From positions 1 through 17,669 of the forward strand of contig CAKTAA010000047.1 of the NCBI GenBank assembly GCA_934526185.1: a stretch of 17,669 nt of DNA. The letters are read 5' to 3'. Within the stretch, counting starts at the first letter, position 1, and every line of letters starts with the position of its first letter. The stretch comes from an uncultured Eubacteriales bacterium (GTDB lineage: Bacteria > Bacillota > Clostridia > Oscillospirales > CAG-272). A model generated the notes under the pieces. It was not told where the DNA came from and did no database searches. It worked only from the letters and a program-made list of their open reading frames with translations. The position numbers and the translations under genes were made by a program. Below are positions 1 to 7,734 of the stretch, piece after piece.

Positions 1-266
1 GAAAAACCAAGAACAATCGTGAAATCGTCATATTTTCTGACAATTTCCGAAAATTTCATGACCTTTTGACCATGAAAACTCTGGCCGCGTACAAAATCAT
101 CGCTGGCAAAGATATCATTGATTCGGATATCGCGCTGTCCACACACCTTGAGAATTTTATCTGCGCCGTCGCCCATACCGTATAGGACAATCGGACGGTT
201 CAGAGACGACAGATATTGCCAGACATCCCCCTGTTCTCCAATTTTCTTTCGCATTTCAGTCAGCAT
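1..266 (-). CDS. FkbM-like methyltransferase, N-terminal part only (partial)
   Basis: Only the first 88 codons lie in the window; the gene continues past the left edge. The start is the ATG at 266-264, with an AAAGGA-type ribosome binding site about 9 nt upstream on the minus strand. Visible features are a beta-strand followed by a glycine-rich turn (VLYGMGDGADKIL, residues 27-39) and then FASDDFVRGQ (residues 53-62). This arrangement is typical of the N-terminal segment seen in many clostridial proteins annotated as FkbM-family SAM-dependent methyltransferases. The methyltransferase domain itself is outside the window, so the product is inferred from the leader segment alone. It could instead be another sugar-nucleotide or cell-surface glycan enzyme sharing this segment. 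It is transcribed divergently from the metallo-hydrolase gene. Confidence 0.6.
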   Translation of the reverse strand, partial: MLTEMRKKIGEQGDVWQYLSSLNRPIVLYGMGDGADKILKVCGQRDIRINDIFASDDFVRGQSFHGQKVMKFSEIVRKYDDFTIVLGF

Positions 267-325
267 CAAAGCAATTCCTTTCGTTCCAAACCGGAGGTTG
301 GACGCGCCGGTTGTTTACGGTATGT

Positions 326-354
326 ATTATACAAAAAATATGCGGGAAAGTCAA
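326..354 (-). promoter_or_regulatory. Sigma-A promoter of the partial minus-strand gene
   Basis: Read on the minus strand there is a -35 TTGACT (349-354), a 17-nt spacer and a perfect -10 TATAAT (326-331). The 5' leader to the ATG at 266 would be about 50 nt. Five of six -35 bases and all -10 bases match the consensus. Confidence 0.8.
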
Positions 355-486
355 GGCATTGATGCGTTCTATATGGTTTTCAAGATGTTGCAGCGATCAT
401 TTGTGCGTTTTGCTGAACACATGGCAAACCAGCACATGAAGATTGACAACAATTACCAAATTGTTTGGAATGCCGCTAAGAACATA

Positions 487-515
487 TGGACAAAGAGGAC
501 AAATTATGTTATACT
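487..515 (+). promoter_or_regulatory. Sigma-A promoter of the metallo-hydrolase gene
   Basis: A -35 TGGACA (487-492), a 17-nt spacer and a -10 TATACT (510-515) each match the consensus at five of six positions. Transcription would start near 522, about 47 nt before the ATG at 569. No other promoter-like pair is visible before gltX, so it might also feed the genes downstream. Confidence 0.6.
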
Positions 516-568
516 GATTCAATCTAATTTTATTTCTTTATTTATAAAGAAAGGCCGGAACGATTCTG

Positions 569-1207
569 ATGAAAATTTATACTTTTATTTTAGGAGCACT
601 GCAAACCAATTGTTATTTTTTAACCGATGAGCAAACAAAGAAAACCGCAATTATTGATCCCGCCGATCAATGCGAGCTAATTCTTCAAAAGCTAAAGGAT
701 AAAGAACTGGAACCGATTCTGATTTTGCTGACGCATGGTCATTTTGATCACATGCTCGCACTGAATGAGCTGCGACAGGCCACCGGCTGCCCAGTTGCCC
801 TGCATAAGAGCGACGCGGAAGCTCTTACCGATACGAATGCAAACGGTATCCGTCAGTTTTTTTCAAACAAGAGTTTTTCCGGATGTGCGGCAGACAAGAT
901 ACTTGGGGACGGAGATCAATTATCAGTCGGCAGCGAAACGGTCCGCGTCCTTCACACGCCCGGACACACAGCCGGTTCGGTATGTTATCTGACGAGCGAC
1001 GCTTTGATCAGCGGAGATACTGTTTTTGCCGGCAGCGTTGGACGGACAGATCTGTATGGCGGCAGCCAGGCACAGCTTCTCCAGTCTTTGAAAAAGCTGA
1101 AAAAGCTTTATTTGGAGGAAGGCGATAAAAAATTGTATCCGGGGCACGGCAATCTCAGCCGTCTGTCCGCGGAAATTGAAACCAATCCTTTTTTTGCCGG
1201 TTTATAA
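569..1207 (+). CDS. MBL-fold metallo-hydrolase (glyoxalase II-like)
   Basis: This 212-residue protein has the complete metal-binding signature of the metallo-beta-lactamase fold: THGHFDH (H56, H58, D60, H61), H133 in HTPGHTAG, D150 in SGDTVF and H193 in PGHG. Together these would hold a binuclear Zn/Fe site. The length and the GRTDL motif after D150 match the short hydroxyacylglutathione-hydrolase-like group common in Firmicutes. The glutathione-binding C-terminal helical domain of true glyoxalase II is absent, so the substrate is more likely another thioester or is unknown. It has no signal peptide and is presumably cytosolic. The ATG at 569 has a purine-rich AAGAAAGG stretch about 14 nt upstream. 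The 189-nt gap to gltX shows no strong terminator or promoter, so cotranscription is possible. Confidence 0.85.
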   Translation: MKIYTFILGALQTNCYFLTDEQTKKTAIIDPADQCELILQKLKDKELEPILILLTHGHFDHMLALNELRQATGCPVALHKSDAEALTDTNANGIRQFFSNKSFSGCAADKILGDGDQLSVGSETVRVLHTPGHTAGSVCYLTSDALISGDTVFAGSVGRTDLYGGSQAQLLQSLKKLKKLYLEEGDKKLYPGHGNLSRLSAEIETNPFFAGL

Positions 1208-1396
1208 CGAAAAACAAGATCTCCTCCGTCTCGTAGGCGGCGGGTATCATTCACTTTTTTCAACGGTAGTGCAATCTGCCGCTGAAATACCTCCATGACA
1301 GGGCTGCGCCCATTATTGAAAGAAATTCCTTTTTCAGGGGTACACAGGAGTTATTCCTATAAAAAATTCGATATTAACGCAGAAAGGACATGCAAA

Positions 1397-3052
1397 ATGG
1401 ATTTAAATACGCTTGCAGAGCTGTTGTTTCCTGAGATTCAAAAAACGCCGGCGGATATTTTTCGCGAATATCCCCCACGGCAGCTTCCTGAGGGAGCAAA
1501 GGTCACACGATTTGCGCCGAGTCCTACTGGATTCGTTCATTTTGGAGGTCTTTTTCCTACACGTGTGAGCGAAAGACTTGCCCATCAGAGCGGAGGTTGC
1601 TTTTATCTGCGCATTGAGGACACGGACGCCAAGCGGGAGGTCAAGGGTGCAGCGGAAAATCTGATCGAAACGCTGGACTATTACGGCATTTCTTTTGACG
1701 AAGGCGTTTGTGTCGGCGGCGAAAAAGGAATATATGGTCCTTACCGGCAGCAAGCCCGTGCTGAAATATATCAGGTTTTTGCAAAGGATCTTGTCCGGCG
1801 CGGATTGGCATATCCCTGCTTCTGTTCCGAGGATGCGCTTGCACAGATCAGAGAGGAGCAGGAAACTCAGAAAGCCGATCCCGGATATTATGGAAAATGG
1901 GCAGCGTGCAGAGACGCCGGTCTTGAAGAAACGGCGGAACGGATCGCACAGCATATGCCTTTTGTTCTGCGGTTCCGCTCAGACGGCGACGCCGGGAAAA
2001 AGATAAAATTTACAGATTTGGTACGCGGCACCATGGAACTGACTGAAAACGATAAGGATCACGTTCTTTTAAAAAGCGACGGCATTCCCACCTACCATTT
2101 TGCACATGCGGTAGACGATACGCTCATGGGAACGACGCATGTTGTCAGAGGTGAGGAATGGCTACCCAGTCTGCCCTTCCATCTTCAGCTCTTCCGCGCG
2201 CTTGGCTTCCGTCCTCCGAAATATCTTCATATTTCACAGCTTATGAAGCTGGAGGGCAATGCAAAAAAGAAGCTGTCTAAAAGAGACAAAGGCGTGGATA
2301 TGAATTTCTATAAAGAAAAGGGATATGCACCGGAATGTGTCAACGAATATGTCATGACGCTGCTGAATTCCAATTATGAGGAATGGCGTGCCGCGAATCC
2401 GGACAAACCCTTCACGGAGTTCCCCTTTTCTGTCAAAAAGATGAGCGTTTCCGGTTGCCTTTTCGACTTTGACAAGCTGCATGACGTTTGCAGAAATACA
2501 GTCGCCCGCATGTCAGCCCGAGAGGTGTACGCGGCGGTTCGCAATTGGGCAAAGGAATATGACGCTCCGTTCTTTGAGCTGCTAAGCAGGGATCCGGCTT
2601 ACGCTGAGGCTGTACTCCAAATCGGCCGCGGCACGGCAAAGCCGCGGAAGGATATCGCCATATGGAGCGAAGTCAAGGCTTATATGGGACTGTTTTATGA
2701 CGAGCTTTTCGCTGCAGAGGACGAATATCCTGTGCAGTTTGCCCGCAAAGACATCAAAGATGCCCTGCTGCGCTTTGCGGACAGCTACAACGCCGCAGAC
2801 GACTCCTCTGTTTGGTTCGACAAAATAAAGGCAATTGCAGCAGAGCTTGGATATGCGCCGGAAATGAAGCTTTACAAACAGAATCCGGAGAATTATAAGG
2901 GAAACGTGGGAGATATCAGCATGTTTCTGCGTATCGCCGTCACGGGAAGAAAAAGCTCTCCTGATTTATACGAGGTCATGAAAGTTCTCGGTTCGGAACG
3001 CGTGATGCGCCGCATTCACGCTCAGGCTGATGCGCTTTCAGTTACAGCATAG
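1397..3052 (+). CDS. gltX: Glutamyl-tRNA synthetase
   Basis: This class I aminoacyl-tRNA synthetase charges tRNA(Glu) with glutamate in the cytosol. The ATG at 1397 is chosen because AGAAAGG lies 9 nt before it (1381-1387). An upstream in-frame ATG at 1295 would add 34 residues with no family character. The 551-residue product carries the first signature FAPSPTGFVHFGG (residues 39-51, the HIGH equivalent), the family segment LRIEDTD and the KMSKS equivalent KLSKR at 292-296. The C-terminal helical region would bind the anticodon. The length is above the roughly 480 residues of the E. coli enzyme but matches a clostridial subgroup. The HFGG form of the HIGH motif is a little unusual. It is followed 27 nt later by glnS, so the two are probably one transcript. 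Nothing resembling a T-box leader was found upstream. Confidence 0.92.
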   Translation: MDLNTLAELLFPEIQKTPADIFREYPPRQLPEGAKVTRFAPSPTGFVHFGGLFPTRVSERLAHQSGGCFYLRIEDTDAKREVKGAAENLIETLDYYGISFDEGVCVGGEKGIYGPYRQQARAEIYQVFAKDLVRRGLAYPCFCSEDALAQIREEQETQKADPGYYGKWAACRDAGLEETAERIAQHMPFVLRFRSDGDAGKKIKFTDLVRGTMELTENDKDHVLLKSDGIPTYHFAHAVDDTLMGTTHVVRGEEWLPSLPFHLQLFRALGFRPPKYLHISQLMKLEGNAKKKLSKRDKGVDMNFYKEKGYAPECVNEYVMTLLNSNYEEWRAANPDKPFTEFPFSVKKMSVSGCLFDFDKLHDVCRNTVARMSAREVYAAVRNWAKEYDAPFFELLSRDPAYAEAVLQIGRGTAKPRKDIAIWSEVKAYMGLFYDELFAAEDEYPVQFARKDIKDALLRFADSYNAADDSSVWFDKIKAIAAELGYAPEMKLYKQNPENYKGNVGDISMFLRIAVTGRKSSPDLYEVMKVLGSERVMRRIHAQADALSVTA

Positions 3053-3079
3053 AAAATTTTCGAAAGGGATGATTGATAT

Positions 3080-4738
3080 ATGGAACAGATACCGTCCTCC
3101 ACCAATTTTATACACGATATCATAGACAGCGACCTTTCCTGCGGAAGGGAAACCGCTGTTCATACACGATTTCCGCCGGAACCTAACGGATATCTGCACA
3201 TAGGAAGCGCCAAGGCTATCTGGATTAATGCGGGAACTGCGCAAAAGTACGGCGGACTTTTCAATCTTCGCTATGACGACACCAATCCTGAAAAAGAGGA
3301 TGATGAGTATGTCAAAGCCATTTACGAAGATATCCGCTGGCTCGGATTTGAACCTGACGGCGGTGTGTTTTACGGTTCCGACTATTTTGACAAGTGCTAT
3401 GAGTTCGCAGTGAAGCTGATACGCGACGGAAAAGCCTACGTCTGCGATCTATCGCCCGAGGAGATGCGCGAATATCGCGGCACCCTTACTGAGCCGGGAA
3501 AAAACAGTCCGTTTCGTGAGCGTTCCGTCGATGAAAATCTTGATTTATTTGAACGAATGAAAAACGGTGAGTTTCCGGACGGCAGCAGGACGCTTCGTGC
3601 AAAAATAAATATGGCATCGCCCAATATGAACCTGCGCGATCCCGCAATTTATCGTATTCTGCATACACCGCACCACAGGCAGGGAAACAAATGGTGTATT
3701 TATCCGCTCTATGATTACGCTCACCCCATACAGGATGCGCTTGAAGGCATCACGCATTCCCTTTGCTCCATCGAATTTGAGAATCATCGTCCCTTGTATG
3801 ACTGGGTGGTTCAGAATATCGGATTTAATAAACCGCCACATCAATATGAGTTTGCCAGACTGAATGTTACGTATACCGTTATGAGCAAGCGATATCTGAG
3901 AGAGCTTGTGGAAACCGGTATTGTTGACGGTTGGGACGATCCCCGAATGCCGACGCTGTGCGGCCTGCGCCGCCGAGGCTTCACGCCCGGTTCCATACTG
4001 GATTTCGTAAAGCGGGCCGGTGTTGCAAAGGCTTACAGCATCGTGGAAATTGAACTGCTGGAACACTGTTTGCGCGAGGAACTGAATAAAACGGCGCAGC
4101 GCCGCATTGCAGTGCTTGATCCGGTTAAGCTGATAATCGACAATTTGGACGATTCGTACGAAGAGCTTTTCTCAGTTCCGAATAATCCCGGAGAGCCGTC
4201 CGCCGGCGAACGGAAGCTGCCTTTTACAAAAGAAATCTGGATCGATCGTTCTGACTTTGCTGAGACGCCGCCGCCCAAGTTTTTCAGACTAAAGCCTGAC
4301 GGCGAGGTACGCCTTATGGGCGCTTATATCGTCAAATGCGGTGATATCGTCAGAGACGAAAACGGCGAAGTCAGTGAGATACACTGCACAGCCGACCTGG
4401 AAACGGGCAACGGCATGCCTGCTGACGGCAGAAAAATCAAAGGAACCATCCATTGGCTATCCGCAAAATACGCAAAGGACATCGATGTGATTCTGTATGA
4501 GCGTCTGTTTACTCTTGAAAATCTCAACGAGATGCCTGACGGAAAGGAATACGGTGATTACCTTAACAGGGATTCCGCACGGCGTATTACCGGCTGCAAG
4601 GCTGAAGCTTCGCTTGCCGATGCAGTACCCGGAGATACCTTCCAATTTGTCCGCACCGGATATTTCACAAAGGATACAAAAAATCCGAATGCCTTCAACC
4701 GTTCGGTCACACTCAAGGACAGCTACCGGCCGAACTGA
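3080..4738 (+). CDS. glnS: Glutaminyl-tRNA synthetase
   Basis: This class I synthetase attaches glutamine directly to tRNA(Gln). The 552 residues closely match the length of the E. coli GlnS family (about 554). The HIGH motif is HIGS (residues 40-43) within FPPEPNGYLHIGS; the proline-rich PPEPNG lead-in separates GlnRS from GluRS. Other family segments are LRYDDTNP, the region around HRQGNKWCIYPLYDYAHP, and MSKR (268-271) as the KMSKS equivalent. The C-terminal half has the two-beta-barrel anticodon-binding pattern ending near VTLKDSYR. The ATG at 3080 follows GAAAGGG. Most Firmicutes make Gln-tRNA indirectly with GatCAB, and bacterial GlnRS is regarded as acquired from eukaryotes by lateral transfer. 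Its place directly behind gltX is therefore informative. Confidence 0.95.
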   Translation: MEQIPSSTNFIHDIIDSDLSCGRETAVHTRFPPEPNGYLHIGSAKAIWINAGTAQKYGGLFNLRYDDTNPEKEDDEYVKAIYEDIRWLGFEPDGGVFYGSDYFDKCYEFAVKLIRDGKAYVCDLSPEEMREYRGTLTEPGKNSPFRERSVDENLDLFERMKNGEFPDGSRTLRAKINMASPNMNLRDPAIYRILHTPHHRQGNKWCIYPLYDYAHPIQDALEGITHSLCSIEFENHRPLYDWVVQNIGFNKPPHQYEFARLNVTYTVMSKRYLRELVETGIVDGWDDPRMPTLCGLRRRGFTPGSILDFVKRAGVAKAYSIVEIELLEHCLREELNKTAQRRIAVLDPVKLIIDNLDDSYEELFSVPNNPGEPSAGERKLPFTKEIWIDRSDFAETPPPKFFRLKPDGEVRLMGAYIVKCGDIVRDENGEVSEIHCTADLETGNGMPADGRKIKGTIHWLSAKYAKDIDVILYERLFTLENLNEMPDGKEYGDYLNRDSARRITGCKAEASLADAVPGDTFQFVRTGYFTKDTKNPNAFNRSVTLKDSYRPN

Positions 4739-4815
4739 TAAGCATCGGACATCACGGAATTTATAGTTTCTATTATTCGCCGATATATCAAATCAAAAGA
4801 ATCGAGGTTTCGAAA

Positions 4816-6102
4816 ATGTCTGAATACAAAAAAAATACAGTTTGTGTACAGGGATGTTATCATCCCGGAAACGGTGAGCCGAGAGTGCTTCCGATTTATC
4901 AGTCCACAACATATAAATATGAATCGAGCGAACAGATGGGAAAACTGTTTGATCTGGAAGAATCCGGATATTTTTATACCAGACTCCAGAATCCCACAAA
5001 CGATATGGTAGCGGCAAAAATTGCTGAGCTGGAGGGCGGTGCTGCGGCAGTTCTGACTTCCTCCGGGCAGGCGGCGTCTTTCTATGCCCTGTTCAATATT
5101 CTCGGAGCGGGTGATCATATTGTAAGCGCTTCCGCAATCTATGGCGGTACCTTCAATCTGCTGAGCGTCACCATGAAAAAAATGGGTATTGATGTGACCT
5201 TCGTTCATCCGGATGCCACAGCGGAAGAGCTTTCCGCCGCATTCCGTCCGAACACAAGGGCAGTCTTTGCAGAATCTCTATCCAATCCATCTCTGGTGGT
5301 CCTGGATATTGAAAAATTTGCCTCTGCAGCGCATGATCACGGGGTACCTCTGATTATTGACAATACCTTCCCCACCCCTTTGAACTGTTCTCCGTTTGCA
5401 TGGGGTGCGGATATTATAACGCATTCGACAACCAAATATATGGACGGTCATGCGACATCCGTCGGCGGCGTGATTGTGGACAGCGGTAATTTTAACTGGA
5501 TGGCGCATGCGGATAAATTTCCCGGTCTATGCACGCCGGACGATTCCTATCATGGTCTGATCTATGCAGAATCCTTCGGAAAAAAAGCGTATATCACAAA
5601 AGCGACTGTACAGCTCATGCGGGATCTTGGTTCCATTCCGTCTCCGCAAAACGCATTTCTGCTAAATCTGGGATTGGAAACGCTGTTTTTGCGCATGGAA
5701 CGTCATTGTGCAAACGCTTTGCGCGTTGCTGAATATTTGGAAAAGCATGAGCAGGTAGCATGGATAAACTATCCCTCTCTGACTTCAAGCCCTTACTATC
5801 CTTTGGCACAGAAGTATATGCCGAAAGGTAGTAGCGGCGTCATTTCCTTCGGAATCCGCGGCGGCCGTGAAGCGGCAACAAAGTTTATGGACAGTCTGCG
5901 GCTTGCCGCCATTGTCACGCATGTCGCAGATATCCGAACCTGTATTTTGCATCCGGCCAGCACAACGCACCGTCAGCTCAGCGACGAGCAGCTTGAAGCC
6001 TCGGGCGTCAGCGCAGATTTGCTCCGCCTTTCTGTCGGCATTGAGGATTTTGAAGATATTCTGGCTGATTTGGAACAGGCGTTTGTTCAAGCCCGCATCT
6101 GA
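4816..6102 (+). CDS. metY: O-acetylhomoserine sulfhydrylase-type PLP enzyme
   Basis: This 428-residue member of the Cys/Met-metabolism PLP family (aminotransferase fold type I) probably makes homocysteine from O-acetylhomoserine and sulfide, or acts with methanethiol. Visible residues are the phosphate-binding SSGQAA (82-87), the PLP-ring-pairing D182 in IIDNTF, and the Schiff-base lysine K207 in STTKYMDGH. The length near 430, the GxxTTxY lead-in (QSTTYKY) and the loop after K207 fit MetY better than the shorter MetB/MetC group of about 380-400. It is cytosolic. The ATG at 4816 has GAGG at 4804-4807. The 77-nt gap after glnS has no strong terminator, so read-through from the synthetase genes is possible. 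The gene ends just before a perfect bidirectional hairpin. No SAM riboswitch or S-box is visible upstream. Confidence 0.85.
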   Translation: MSEYKKNTVCVQGCYHPGNGEPRVLPIYQSTTYKYESSEQMGKLFDLEESGYFYTRLQNPTNDMVAAKIAELEGGAAAVLTSSGQAASFYALFNILGAGDHIVSASAIYGGTFNLLSVTMKKMGIDVTFVHPDATAEELSAAFRPNTRAVFAESLSNPSLVVLDIEKFASAAHDHGVPLIIDNTFPTPLNCSPFAWGADIITHSTTKYMDGHATSVGGVIVDSGNFNWMAHADKFPGLCTPDDSYHGLIYAESFGKKAYITKATVQLMRDLGSIPSPQNAFLLNLGLETLFLRMERHCANALRVAEYLEKHEQVAWINYPSLTSSPYYPLAQKYMPKGSSGVISFGIRGGREAATKFMDSLRLAAIVTHVADIRTCILHPASTTHRQLSDEQLEASGVSADLLRLSVGIEDFEDILADLEQAFVQARI

Positions 6103-6140
6103 ACTAATTTATTTTACTGGTTTTCCGATCTATATAAAAA

Positions 6141-6173
6141 GGGAGCCGGTGATACTTTGTATCACCGGCTCCC
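6141..6173. terminator. Bidirectional intrinsic terminator
   Basis: A perfect 15-bp stem (6141-6155 with 6159-6173) closes a 3-nt loop. On the minus strand it is followed by a run of five U residues and then UAUAUA, so it is a strong terminator for the mecA/uracil-DNA glycosylase transcript. The plus-strand tail (TTACATT) is weaker but suits the end of metY. It separates two convergent transcription units. Confidence 0.92.
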
Positions 6174-6189
6174 TTACATTCTGAAATAT

Positions 6190-6822
6190 TTATGAGGAAG
6201 CATCTGTCGTTAATCGATTCCAACTTTCCATAATATCATCATATTTCTTCTTCAGTATTTTCATATCCTCCAGCATGGCTTCCTTCTTTCTCGGATCGCG
6301 CAGAAGCGCAGAAGGATGAAAAAACGCACAGATAGAAAGTCCCTTTTTCTCAAACCATATGCCGTGCTCTGCGGTGATCCTGAAATCAGGCTTGATCAGC
6401 TTCATAGCAGCGATTCTTCCGAGACAGACAATCAAAGAGGGCTGGATAATTCTGACCTGCCCGCGCAAAAAGTCCATACATGCGGCTTCTTCATCCGGAT
6501 TCGGATCCCGGTTTTTCGGCGGTCTGCATTTTAAAATATTTGCGATATATACGTCTTCACGCGGGATACCTACTGCGAAAAGATATTTGTCAAGAAGCTT
6601 TCCCGCTGCTCCCACAAACGGTATTCCGCTTTTATCCTCCTGTTCTCCCGGCGCCTCTCCGACAAACATCAGGGCAGCGTCAGAATTACCGGCACCGAAC
6701 ACTGAATGGGTACGCGTTTCGCCAAGAGAACATTTTCGGCATGATGAACACGCCGCCTGCAGATTCTCCAGCCGCTCCGCCTTTGTCTCAGCATTGTCAG
6801 TGCTTAAATTATCATTTTTCAC
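6190..6822 (-). CDS. Uracil-DNA glycosylase, family 4 (4Fe-4S type)
   Basis: The enzyme removes uracil from DNA to start base-excision repair. The 210-residue protein has the family-4 active-site motif GEAPGEQED (55-63), which leads into SGIPFVG, and the second motif HPSALLR (169-175). The likely iron-sulfur ligands are C28 and C31 (in CRKC), C99 in KCRPP and C115; the 16-residue spacing of the last pair fits the family. C25 gives an extra CxxC option. The start is a GTG at 6822-6820 with a GGGAGG site 11 nt upstream on the minus strand. It lies 32 nt after mecA and is probably cotranscribed with it, ending at the 6141-6173 terminator. Many such genes are annotated as phage SPO1 DNA polymerase-related proteins. 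Confidence 0.93.
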   Translation of the reverse strand: MKNDNLSTDNAETKAERLENLQAACSSCRKCSLGETRTHSVFGAGNSDAALMFVGEAPGEQEDKSGIPFVGAAGKLLDKYLFAVGIPREDVYIANILKCRPPKNRDPNPDEEAACMDFLRGQVRIIQPSLIVCLGRIAAMKLIKPDFRITAEHGIWFEKKGLSICAFFHPSALLRDPRKKEAMLEDMKILKKKYDDIMESWNRLTTDASS

Positions 6823-6854
6823 CCGGTTTTATCCTCCCGCCCTGAAATTCAAAT

Positions 6855-7568
6855 TCACAATTCAGATAATATACCCACAGCGTTCTTCCCGCAGATACAT
6901 TCCGCATGTTCTTTGACATACATAACAAACGTATGTCCGCCCATCCGTCTTCCGTATTCTTCCAGCACCGCGCATTCGGACAATCCTGCGTTTCCGCCGA
7001 CAGAAAAATAGGATATACGTTCCGTAACCGTCAAATAATATTTCACTTGGTGTATATCCCCCTTTAGCACAGCATAGGCGCTGCTTTCACCTGAATATCC
7101 GACGCTTTTCAGAAGCCTGCATGCATTCAGCAAATATGTAATATCCGAAAAGCCGAATACGGAGATATTCGCCCGGACTATTTTCTGCGCTTCCGACGGC
7201 AAAACAGTTTTTCTTTCTTCGGGCAAAGCCTCCCCAGGCAAGGTTTCTTCCGTTTTTTCAGCCAAACTATCAGCAAAAGGATTTTGGCAGCCGGTCATAA
7301 TTTGCTTTTGTTCGCCTGTGAGCGACGATATTTTTGTTACATACATATCGCAGCCGCCACTTTTATTGGGATACACTTGTATAAACACTCTGTCGCTGGC
7401 CGCGTCGAAGCCGGTACGGCTTCTCGCCTTGTCGAGAATATCCCAGAAAGCGCGTCTGGTCGTAGTATTGTCATAATCGATCGTATCACAGGTAAGTGCG
7501 TACTCCGACATATCATCCGGCGTCAGTGTCACCTTTAGTTTATTGACGCCAATCAAATGCAGTTCCAT
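6855..7568 (-). CDS. mecA: Adaptor protein MecA
   Basis: MecA proteins deliver substrates to the ClpC/ClpP protease and help ClpC assemble. This 237-residue protein has the expected three parts. There is an N-terminal substrate-binding domain (about 1-80) opening with the conserved VNKLKVTLTPDDM and containing the RAFWDILDKA helix. An acidic, low-complexity linker follows (about 95-125). A C-terminal ClpC-binding domain (about 130-237) has alternating strands and helices. The start is the ATG at 7568-7566, with GGAG roughly 13 nt upstream on the minus strand. In Bacillus the protein controls competence and other regulators; what it controls here cannot be told. It heads a two-gene unit with a family-4 uracil-DNA glycosylase. 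Confidence 0.85.
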   Translation of the reverse strand: MELHLIGVNKLKVTLTPDDMSEYALTCDTIDYDNTTTRRAFWDILDKARSRTGFDAASDRVFIQVYPNKSGGCDMYVTKISSLTGEQKQIMTGCQNPFADSLAEKTEETLPGEALPEERKTVLPSEAQKIVRANISVFGFSDITYLLNACRLLKSVGYSGESSAYAVLKGDIHQVKYYLTVTERISYFSVGGNAGLSECAVLEEYGRRMGGHTFVMYVKEHAECICGKNAVGILSEL

Positions 7569-7634
7569 GAAAATCTTTCACTCCGTTTCCTTATCATTTG
7601 GCAAAATACAAAACACCGATGCATTTCACTATCC

Positions 7635-7663
7635 ATTATAAGCAAAAACGAAGAAAATTGGAA
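7635..7663 (-). promoter_or_regulatory. Candidate mecA promoter
   Basis: On the minus strand there is a perfect -10 TATAAT (7635-7640), 17 nt downstream of a weak -35 TTCCAA (7658-7663, three of six matches). Transcription would begin near 7628, leaving a leader of about 60 nt. The weak -35 is the main doubt. Confidence 0.5.
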
Positions 7664-7734
7664 CCCACAATTTATGGAAATCTCATTTGCACAAGCCTAA
7701 AAGCAGACCGACGGCTACAAACGTTTATCCCCCT

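Larger units (their letters stand above)
267..568. other. Divergent intergenic region
   Basis: This 302-nt gap separates two divergent genes. It holds a minus-strand promoter at 326-354 and a plus-strand promoter at 487-515. The stretch between them (355-486) shows no convincing reading frame, hairpin or repeat. A frame open across 118-630 overlaps the partial gene and lacks a plausible ribosome binding site. Confidence 0.7.

Noticed and set aside
118..630. A 170-codon open frame on the plus strand
   Set aside because: It overlaps the antisense partial gene, both divergent promoters and the start of the metallo-hydrolase. It shows no motif or ribosome binding site.
1295..1396. Upstream ATG extending GltX by 34 residues
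   Set aside because: No Shine-Dalgarno sequence precedes it. The ATG at 1397 has AGAAAGG at the right distance and begins family-like sequence.
1208..1396. T-box leader or terminator before gltX
   Set aside because: I found no T-box AGGGTGG-type element and no stable stem with a T-tract; the GC-rich patch near 1222-1242 does not pair well.
4739..4815. SAM riboswitch or T-box before metY
   Set aside because: The 77-nt gap is too short and shows no matching conserved core.
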